From assembly GCA_964584325.1 (NCBI GenBank), contig CAZOZP010000078.1, forward strand, positions 1-13,636: a stretch of 13,636 nucleotides of DNA, written 5' to 3'. Of the stretch, positions 7,339 to 13,636 are shown piece by piece. This DNA comes from CAZOZP01 sp964584325. Its GTDB lineage: Bacteria > Bacteroidota > Ignavibacteria > Ignavibacteriales > Melioribacteraceae. The notes below the pieces were generated by a model, which saw nothing but the letters and a program-made list of their open reading frames with translations, searched no databases and had not been told where the DNA came from. Position numbers and translations under genes: made by a program. Numbering within the stretch: the first letter of the stretch is position 1; the number at the start of each line of letters is the position of its first letter.

Positions 7339-8704
7339 ATTTATAATTCTGATATTTATCCTGGCTTCGGTATGTTTAGCACAGGACAATCCTGAAGATG
7401 ATGTCGTAACGATAAAAGGCGACAGATACGAAGGAAAAAAGATTGGCGGCAGAGATGTACGCGAAATAATCGGGAATGTAGTAATTACACAGGCAGGTGC
7501 AACAATAACCTGCGACCGTGCAATTCAGTTTCTGGATGATGATAACGCAGAACTAACCGGTAACGTGATTCTTGTGCAGGATACTACAATTGTACGAACT
7601 CCGAAAGCTTATTATTACGGCAGCACAAAAACAACATATTCAGTAAGCGGAGTGCAGCTTATTGACGGAAAAGTTACGCTTGAATCTGATTCGGGCTATT
7701 ACCATCTCGATACAAGAATTGCCAGGTTTCGTGGAAATGTAAAGTTATATGACTTGATTAATAATCTTGAATCAGACAGTTTGATATATTACCGCGATTT
7801 AAGAAAAGCAGAGGCAGCGGGTAGAGTAAAACTGCGGGATACAGGTTCGGTGATGTTTGCCGACAGTCTTGTGCATTTTCAGGATGCAGGTGATACTTAT
7901 GCATTTAAAAATATTGTTATTAAAAACTTTACCAACAATACACTGATTACCGGCAATTATCTGGAAGATTTCAGAAAACAGGCAAGAAGATTCATTACAG
8001 GGGAACCTCTTCTTGTAAAAATAGATACGCTTGAAGACGGCAGATACGATACTCTGTTCATTGAGGCTAAAGAAATGTATGCAACCGGCGATTCTGCCGA
8101 TGTAATAATTGCTAAGGATTCCGTAAGGATAATTCGAGGCGATTTTTCCTCATTTAATTCCGAAACTACAATGATTCAGGGAGAAGACAGAATATTTCTT
8201 TACAGAAAGCCGGAAGATTCTTATCCGCCGGTAATATGGATTGAAGATTCCCAGTTATCCGGTGATTCAATAAATATTTTTCTGGATGGTAACGATCTTA
8301 AGAAAGTTTTCGTGAACCGGAATGCTTTGGTTATTTCAAGGAATAAGGGATATAATTTCAGATTCGATCAGATTTCGGGCGATTCGCTGAAGATGAATTT
8401 TACGGAAAGAAAACTGAACCGAACCGAGGTTTACGGGAATGTACTCAGTATTTATTATATGTATGAAAATGAGGAAGCAAACGGTTTGATAAAATCCAGC
8501 GCCGGCTCAACATCAATTTATTTTCGGGAAAATAAGATATCGGATGTGAAGATGTTTACAGCACCGATAAGCGAATATCATCCCGAGAATCTTGTTGAAG
8601 GCAATGAACAGTCTTTTACTATTCCGGGTTTTGTGATATATAAATTCAGACCTGATAAAGAATCTGTGCTGAAAAGAATAGAAAACATAAAAATATCAGA
8701 GTGA
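7328..8704 (+). CDS. OstA-like periplasmic LPS bridge protein (LptA/LptD N-domain family)
   Basis: The 458-residue product starts with a signal peptide (MLNRFIILIFILASVCLA, likely cleaved after A18). It continues with repeated OstA/LptA-type beta-strand units such as VREIIGNVVITQAGATITCDRA (45-66, written here only by its ends), NAELTGNVILVQDTTIVRT, VTLESDSGYYH, ARFRGNVKLYD and EAAGRVKLRDTG. These form the groove that carries LPS across the periplasm. It is longer than E. coli LptA (185 residues) and lacks a C-terminal beta-barrel as in LptD, so it resembles the single-chain OstA proteins of Bacteroidota-type genomes. The start is a TTG at 7328 with AGGAG (7314-7318) nine bases before it, inside the lptC gene. 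lptB follows four bases after its stop. No LptD barrel, LptF or LptG gene lies in the window. Confidence 0.85.
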   Translation: MLNRFIILIFILASVCLAQDNPEDDVVTIKGDRYEGKKIGGRDVREIIGNVVITQAGATITCDRAIQFLDDDNAELTGNVILVQDTTIVRTPKAYYYGSTKTTYSVSGVQLIDGKVTLESDSGYYHLDTRIARFRGNVKLYDLINNLESDSLIYYRDLRKAEAAGRVKLRDTGSVMFADSLVHFQDAGDTYAFKNIVIKNFTNNTLITGNYLEDFRKQARRFITGEPLLVKIDTLEDGRYDTLFIEAKEMYATGDSADVIIAKDSVRIIRGDFSSFNSETTMIQGEDRIFLYRKPEDSYPPVIWIEDSQLSGDSINIFLDGNDLKKVFVNRNALVISRNKGYNFRFDQISGDSLKMNFTERKLNRTEVYGNVLSIYYMYENEEANGLIKSSAGSTSIYFRENKISDVKMFTAPISEYHPENLVEGNEQSFTIPGFVIYKFRPDKESVLKRIENIKISE

Positions 8705-8708
8705 GAAT

Positions 8709-9446
8709 ATGGCAGAACTTACGCTTAGAACAGAAGATCTGGTGAAAATCTATAAAAAAAGAACAGTTGTCAATAAAGTTTCTGTTCAGGTAACTCAAGG
8801 CGAAATCGTCGGGTTGCTTGGGCCCAACGGTGCCGGAAAAACTACCACTTTTTATATGACAGTAGGTATGATAAAGCCAAACGGAGGCTCGGTTTTTTTA
8901 GAAGATAAAAATATTACCGGAATGCCGATGTATAAAAGGGCTAAACATGGCGTGGGCTATCTTCCGCAGGAAGCTTCAGTTTTCAGAAAGATGAGTGTTG
9001 AAGACAACATTATGGCAGTGCTTCAGATGACGAGCTTAGGACGGCATGCAAGAAAGCAGAAAATGGAAAAACTACTTGAGGAACTAAGTATAGGTCATAT
9101 TAGAAAAAGCTTGGGTTATCAGTTAAGCGGGGGCGAGAGACGCAGAACCGAGATTGCCCGATCACTTGCAACCGATCCTAGCTTTATTCTTCTCGATGAG
9201 CCGTTTGCGGGAGTGGATCCGATTGCCGTAGAAGACATAATGAGCATAGTTGCCAATCTGAAAAATAAGGGGATCGGAATACTGATTACGGACCATAATG
9301 TTCACGAAACTCTAAGTATAGTTGATAGAGGGTATATTCTCATAAATGGCTCGATTTTCAAGAGCGGAACTGCAGAGTTTTTAGCTGAAGATGATGAAGT
9401 AAGGAAACTTTACTTAGGTGAAAAATTTAAATTAGACAGATACTAA
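8709..9446 (+). CDS. lptB: LPS export ABC transporter ATP-binding protein LptB
   Basis: LptB is the ATPase dimer that, with LptF and LptG, extracts LPS from the inner membrane. The 245-residue product has Walker A GPNGAGKT (38-45), the Q-loop in YLPQEASVFRKM (Gln87), signature LSGGERRR (139-146), Walker B FILLDE (159-164) with the PFAGVDPIAVEDI D-loop segment, and the H-loop His196 in ITDHN. The TTTFYMTVG and GYLPQEASVFR wording is the specific LptB subtype of ABC ATPases rather than a generic importer. It starts four bases after the OstA-like gene and closes the envelope run. The following 138 bases hold no gene, and I see no convincing terminator there. lptF and lptG must be elsewhere. Confidence 0.97.
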   Translation: MAELTLRTEDLVKIYKKRTVVNKVSVQVTQGEIVGLLGPNGAGKTTTFYMTVGMIKPNGGSVFLEDKNITGMPMYKRAKHGVGYLPQEASVFRKMSVEDNIMAVLQMTSLGRHARKQKMEKLLEELSIGHIRKSLGYQLSGGERRRTEIARSLATDPSFILLDEPFAGVDPIAVEDIMSIVANLKNKGIGILITDHNVHETLSIVDRGYILINGSIFKSGTAEFLAEDDEVRKLYLGEKFKLDRY

Positions 9447-9584
9447 TCCATTGGTCTGCATTGCGTTTTGTTCAGAAAGATATTTTTTAGAAAACTTTGT
9501 GTGCTCTCCGAATTAATTTCTTCTCAATTTACTATTTACTCGTACGATAATAAAACCTGAATTCAAATTTCAGTGAAAGAGTGA

Positions 9585-12500
9585 ATGATATCTTTTAATA
9601 ACCTTAACGAGTTTATTCCTTTCGGAAAATGGCAGTGGAAACCATCTGAGAATAAATTTCTCTGCTCAAACGAGTTTGAAGAATTATTCGGCGTCGGTCA
9701 AGTTAAAGGAAGTTCAGAACTTGAAAACTTAACCGGCATAATTCACGATGAAGATGTGTTTCTTATTCAGGAGGTTATCTCTGATATCGAAAACAACCTA
9801 ATTGATGAAAAAAATGTTCTTTACCGCATAAAAACCAGGCAGGGCAGTTACAGATGGATGAACTGCTTTATTTCCGTAATCAATAGCGAACCACTGGTTA
9901 TTGCAGGATTCCAGGCTGATGTTGATAAACTTAAAAGGGAAACTGAATACTATAAAGATATCTTCGTAAGATACAGTAAACTTGTTGAAAATTTCAGAGG
10001 AGGAATACTTCTCGAAACTGAAAACAGGAAGGTTTTCTTTGCAAATAACATTTTCTGCGATATGTTCTCTCTGAAAATGAGTCCCTACGATCTCGTGGGA
10101 GTTGACTGCCTGGAGGCAGGTATATTTAATTCCGGAATAATTACAGATCCGGATAAATTTTCAGTATCTCTCGAAATAGCTTCCTTGAATAAAATTCCTG
10201 TGCTGGGTGAGCAATTCAGCCTGATAACCGGAGGCATACTGGAAAGAGATTATATTCCCGTTTTTGACGAAGAAAAATTCAAGGGCAATCTTTGGCTTTA
10301 CAGGGATATAACAAAATTTATTCAGAATGAAGAGAAACTTCAGTTCAGACTTAATTTTGAAAAACTTCTCACTGATCTTTCAGCAGAGTTTATAAGCATC
10401 GAATGGAAAAATACCGATAGAGAATTGGAAAAAGCTTTAGGGAAACTTGGAAGATTCATTGGAGCCGAGAGGGCATATATCTTTCTTTTTTCAAATGACC
10501 GAAAGGAATATTCGAATACACACGAATGGGTAAGAAAAGGCTTCCACAGTCAAAAAGAACAAAGCCGGAATAGGCCGGTATCCAATATTCCCTGGCTGAT
10601 GAATAAAATCAGCAGACAAAAAAATATATATATCAATAATATTCTGGAAGTACCTTCTTCGGCCTCTTCAGAAAGAAAAATGCTTGAGGCCCGGAATATA
10701 AAATCACTTATTATATCTCCGATGGTTTATCAAAATGAAGCAATCGGGTTTGTAGGATTTGAATCAACCGGCAGATTTGCCAAGTGGACAGATGATATTA
10801 AAAAACTGCTTAGTGTTGCTGCGGGAATTATTACCAGTGCCCTCAAAAAGAAAGAAAATGAGGAAGCTCTTAAAAAAAGCGAGGAAAGATATAAGCAGAT
10901 TTTCGGATTAACATCAGACTTTGCTATTTCTCTATGCAGGACTGCAGGCGGGAAGATTTTTACAGACTGGATAGTTGGCAGTCTTGAGGAAATTACGGGT
11001 TACTCTAATGAGGAAGTTTTTGACAGCGCCGGGAATCTCACTATTATTCATCCGGACGACAAGTCTTACGCAATGGAACAGCGTATTGGAATATTTGACA
11101 AATTTTCGGTGGCAAGCGAATACAGGATAATTACAAAAAGCGGAAAAACAAGATGGATTCTTGAAAAAGGTATCGCAGAACCTGTGTCGGGAAAAGATAT
11201 TACACACCGACTCTATTTTGCATCTCAAGACATTACGGAAAGAAAGCTCTCAGAGGAAAAACTTGCAGCAGAGAGAACATTGCTTCGGACAATCATAGAC
11301 AATATTCCCGATCCGATTTATGTAAAAGACAGAGCAGGAAGAAAAATACTCGTTAATGAAGCAGAAATGCAGATACTTAAGGCTTCATCATTAAATGATG
11401 TAATCGGGAAAACTGATGCGGATCTTTATCCGCCGGATGTTGCTGAAAAAACAAGAATGGAAGACGAAAGAATTATGCAAAGCGGTATTCCTGTTTTAAA
11501 CGAAGAAGGCTCTGTTGTAAATAAGGATGGTGAGACAAAGTGGTTTATAGGAAATAAAATTCCGCAGAGGAATGCAGAAGGCAAAGTTATAGGAATCGTA
11601 GGAATCAGCTATAATATTACAGAAAGAAAAAAGAGTGAAGAAGCTCTAAAAATAAATGAAGCCAAATACCGTTCTGTGGTTAACAGTATCAAAGAAGTGA
11701 TTTTTCAGACAGACGTAAACAGAAATTGGACGTTTCTGAATCCGGCATGGAAAGAAATTACCGGATTTGAAATTGAAGAATCATTAGGTAAAGCCTGCGA
11801 TTTTTATATTTTTGATAAGGATAAGGAGCATGCTACACTACTCTTTGCTAAGCTTATGGAAGGAAAAAAGGAATTCTGCCGTGAAGAATTAAGATTCCGC
11901 ACGAAAGACAATCAGACAAGATGGATTGAGATTTATGCCAGGCTGAAAAAAGACATTAACGGACAAGTGACCGGAGCATCAGGTACTCTGAATGATGTTA
12001 CATCAAGGAAAAAAGCAGATGAGGAAATTAAAAATGCTCTTGCAAAAGAAAAAGAATTAAGCAGTCTGAAAACAAATCTGATGTCTATGATATCCCATGA
12101 ATTTCGCACTCCACTGGCGGCAATTCTTTCTTCTTCAGATTTACTGGAACTCTATTGGGAGAAATGGCCGGTTGACAAGAGAAACAATTTACTCGGAAAA
12201 ATAAAAAAATCTATAAAGAACCTTATTGATTTACTGAATGATATTACTGATCTAAATAAAGTAGATTCCGGAAGGATAGTAATTACACCTCAGAATTTAG
12301 ATGTTAATGAACTTCTTCACGAAATACTTGAGGAAATGAAGACAGCCTTCCCGATTAAGCCGGAAATACATACTGAAATAAGAGAGACTATAAAAGCAGT
12401 TACCGATATAAAACTGATGCGTCAGGTATTGGCAAATCTGATATCCAATGCAATTAAATATACTCCGTCAGACAAATCAATCTATATTTCCGCTTGGGAG

Positions 12501-12752
12501 GATGAAGGTTTTTTCCTTTTCAGTGTGAGAGATGAAGGTATCGGAATTCATGAAGATGATCAGAAACATCTTTTTGAACCATTCATTAGAAGCCGGAATG
12601 TGGGTACAATAAAAGGAACCGGACTCGGGCTTTCTATTCTAAAAAGGGCTGTCGAACTCTTAAAAGGAACAATTGAATTCCAAAGCAAACTGAATGAAGG
12701 TTCTGTTTTTAAGGTCAAAATTCCGCTAATACTAAAAAACGAAAACAAATAA
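9585..12752 (+). CDS. Multi-PAS/GAF soluble sensor histidine kinase
   Basis: This 1055-residue kinase has no evident membrane segment, so it is likely cytoplasmic. Approximate order: a PAS-like domain (about 10-115), a second PAS-like unit (about 135-245), a GAF domain (about 255-415), and three further PAS domains (about 432-551, 564-681 and 694-809). Each of the last three ends in a typical (D/N)(I/V)T(E/S)RK linker. HisKA follows (about 815-890) with phospho-acceptor His838 in SHEFRTPL, then HATPase_c with N-box N951/N955 (NLISNAIK), G1 box DEGIGI (983-988) and G2 box GTGLGL (1011-1016). It should autophosphorylate and donate to a receiver, most simply the adjacent one. The signal is unknown; no haem, flavin or chromophore Cys signature is assignable. 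The ATG at 9585 follows a weak GAGTG, and the 138-base gap from lptB suggests its own promoter. Confidence 0.93.
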   Translation: MISFNNLNEFIPFGKWQWKPSENKFLCSNEFEELFGVGQVKGSSELENLTGIIHDEDVFLIQEVISDIENNLIDEKNVLYRIKTRQGSYRWMNCFISVINSEPLVIAGFQADVDKLKRETEYYKDIFVRYSKLVENFRGGILLETENRKVFFANNIFCDMFSLKMSPYDLVGVDCLEAGIFNSGIITDPDKFSVSLEIASLNKIPVLGEQFSLITGGILERDYIPVFDEEKFKGNLWLYRDITKFIQNEEKLQFRLNFEKLLTDLSAEFISIEWKNTDRELEKALGKLGRFIGAERAYIFLFSNDRKEYSNTHEWVRKGFHSQKEQSRNRPVSNIPWLMNKISRQKNIYINNILEVPSSASSERKMLEARNIKSLIISPMVYQNEAIGFVGFESTGRFAKWTDDIKKLLSVAAGIITSALKKKENEEALKKSEERYKQIFGLTSDFAISLCRTAGGKIFTDWIVGSLEEITGYSNEEVFDSAGNLTIIHPDDKSYAMEQRIGIFDKFSVASEYRIITKSGKTRWILEKGIAEPVSGKDITHRLYFASQDITERKLSEEKLAAERTLLRTIIDNIPDPIYVKDRAGRKILVNEAEMQILKASSLNDVIGKTDADLYPPDVAEKTRMEDERIMQSGIPVLNEEGSVVNKDGETKWFIGNKIPQRNAEGKVIGIVGISYNITERKKSEEALKINEAKYRSVVNSIKEVIFQTDVNRNWTFLNPAWKEITGFEIEESLGKACDFYIFDKDKEHATLLFAKLMEGKKEFCREELRFRTKDNQTRWIEIYARLKKDINGQVTGASGTLNDVTSRKKADEEIKNALAKEKELSSLKTNLMSMISHEFRTPLAAILSSSDLLELYWEKWPVDKRNNLLGKIKKSIKNLIDLLNDITDLNKVDSGRIVITPQNLDVNELLHEILEEMKTAFPIKPEIHTEIRETIKAVTDIKLMRQVLANLISNAIKYTPSDKSIYISAWEDEGFFLFSVRDEGIGIHEDDQKHLFEPFIRSRNVGTIKGTGLGLSILKRAVELLKGTIEFQSKLNEGSVFKVKIPLILKNENK

Positions 12753-12764
12753 CCGAGGCATAAA

Positions 12765-13636
12765 ATGAAAAAAATACTTGTTGTTGAAGATTCCGACGAT
12801 GTAAGGGAAAATCTTATCGATTTGCTTGAAATAAACGATTATACCGTATTTGCGGCGCTAAACGGATTTGACGGCTACAAGCAGGCGTTAGAAGAAGTGC
12901 CGGATCTCATCATTTCCGATATAATGATGCCCGGGGTGGACGGCCTTGAAATGATGAAAATGCTGAGAAATAACAGCATTACATCGAGTATTCCGATAAT
13001 TCTTCTTACCGCAAAGACATCACAGCAGGATATCAGAAGCGGTATGAATCTCGGAGCTGATGATTACCTTACAAAGCCTTTCAGTGCCCCTGAAGTTCTT
13101 GAAGCAGTAAATGTAAGGCTTAACCGCAAAGAAACCATCGACGGGAAAATGCGGAAGGTATATCAGAATTTTTCCAGCTATATTCCTAATGAACTCAGGA
13201 GTCCGTTAATCGGAATACTCGGCTACACAGATCTGCTGATAGATGAAATATATGACATAGACAGAGAAGAACTGAAAGATTTTCTTATAAGAATCAGGCA
13301 GTCATCTTATAAACTCCAAAAAAATATAGAGAGATTTCTTGCGTTTTCCGAGACAGAAATGATGGCTGCAGGAAGAAAGGATATAAATGAATATAAAGAT
13401 ATTGAGACCGAGATTAATGATTATGACCTTAGCATAGTAATTCAGGATAGAATGCAGGTACTGCAGAGAGAGCTTCCATATGAAATAAACATTGAGAAAG
13501 CCAAGGTCAATATGCTTCAGGAACACTTTGATTTAATATTCGAAGAAATTATAGACAACGCAATTAAGTTTTCATATCCTAATAAACCGGTTCTGGTATC
13601 TGCGGTTTATGAAGATGAAACCTACAAATTGAGTGT
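12765..13636 (+). CDS. Receiver plus kinase-like domain protein with His-to-Asn in the HisKA motif (3' end cut)
   Basis: The frame opens 12 bases after the kinase stop, with GAGG (12755-12758) six bases before the ATG, and runs off the window after 290 codons. The N-terminal receiver (about 1-122) looks active: acidic pocket E8/D9, phospho-acceptor D52 (ISDIMMPG), T82 and K104 (TKPF). A HisKA-like helix pair then follows, with IPNELRSPLIGILGYTDLL (140-158). The position of the phospho-acceptor His in H-E-L-R-(T/S)-P-L is Asn142 (codon AAT at 13188-13190). The start of a HATPase_c domain is present, with an N-box EEIIDNAIKFS (260-270). The rest of that domain is missing. It is probably the phosphorylation partner of the upstream kinase, and its own domain may be a dimerisation or regulatory module rather than a kinase. 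The architecture is clear; the role is inferred. Confidence 0.88.
   Translation, partial: MKKILVVEDSDDVRENLIDLLEINDYTVFAALNGFDGYKQALEEVPDLIISDIMMPGVDGLEMMKMLRNNSITSSIPIILLTAKTSQQDIRSGMNLGADDYLTKPFSAPEVLEAVNVRLNRKETIDGKMRKVYQNFSSYIPNELRSPLIGILGYTDLLIDEIYDIDREELKDFLIRIRQSSYKLQKNIERFLAFSETEMMAAGRKDINEYKDIETEINDYDLSIVIQDRMQVLQRELPYEINIEKAKVNMLQEHFDLIFEEIIDNAIKFSYPNKPVLVSAVYEDETYKLS

Noticed and set aside
9447..9500. Terminator after lptB
   Set aside because: T runs are present but I could not find a stem of useful length or G/C content.
9546..9551. GATAAT as a possible -10 box for the kinase operon
   Set aside because: No acceptable -35 element sits at 16-18 bases upstream, so the promoter is not supported.
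9557..9573. CTGAA-N7-TTCAG inverted repeat just before the histidine kinase start
   Set aside because: Five-base arms in AT-rich DNA are not enough to call an operator, and there is no second copy in the window.
10932..11228. 98-codon open frame on the minus strand inside the histidine kinase gene
   Set aside because: It is antisense to a well-supported PAS domain and has no motif or ribosome binding site of note.
1..13636. Mobile element, phage defence island, toxin-antitoxin pair or CRISPR array
   Set aside because: No transposase, integrase, terminal repeats, spaced direct repeats or defence-type domains are seen; the base composition looks even across the genes.

Overview
The window reads as a chromosomal segment from a Gram-negative, AT-rich bacterium that makes Kdo-containing lipopolysaccharide. 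The likely source is the Bacteroidota/Chlorobiota/Ignavibacteriota group. This is inferred from the single-chain OstA-like bridge protein, a lipobox-bearing LptC, mostly weak Shine-Dalgarno sites, and a GAF/multi-PAS kinase followed by a receiver protein. It is not proven from sequence alone. No tRNA, rRNA, CRISPR array, insertion sequence or phage gene is visible. Nearly all the DNA is coding.

Layout. (1) 1-1069, minus strand: a 3'-truncated M14 zinc carboxypeptidase-like gene with the full catalytic set visible. (2) 1070-1301: the only sizeable non-coding gap, a divergent AT-rich intergenic region. (3) 1302-2778: a tight cluster of gatC, kdsB and a 135-residue protein that resembles the cobalamin-binding domain of methylmalonyl-CoA mutase but lacks the cobalt-ligand histidine. 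(4) 2842-9446: a seven-gene run on one strand with short gaps or overlaps: membrane acyltransferase (HGSNAT/DUF1624-like), ruvB, kdsA, kdsD, lptC, ostA-like, lptB. (5) 9585-13636: a 1055-residue soluble sensor histidine kinase (PAS-PAS-GAF-PAS-PAS-PAS-HisKA-HATPase), then a receiver protein with its own kinase-like C-terminus, cut by the window edge.

How they work together. KdsD makes arabinose-5-phosphate, KdsA condenses it with phosphoenolpyruvate to Kdo-8-phosphate, and KdsB activates free Kdo as CMP-Kdo for the LPS core. The phosphatase KdsC, which sits between kdsD and lptC in E. coli, is absent here. LptB powers LPS extraction from the inner membrane, and LptC and the OstA-like protein carry it across the periplasm. 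The membrane acyltransferase may decorate an envelope glycan. GatC and RuvB are housekeeping passengers.

The window is mostly conventional. The points that most deserve a second look are the receiver protein whose HisKA-like motif has Asn where the phospho-acceptor His should be, placed next to a canonical kinase, and the His-less B12-domain-like protein translationally coupled to kdsB.
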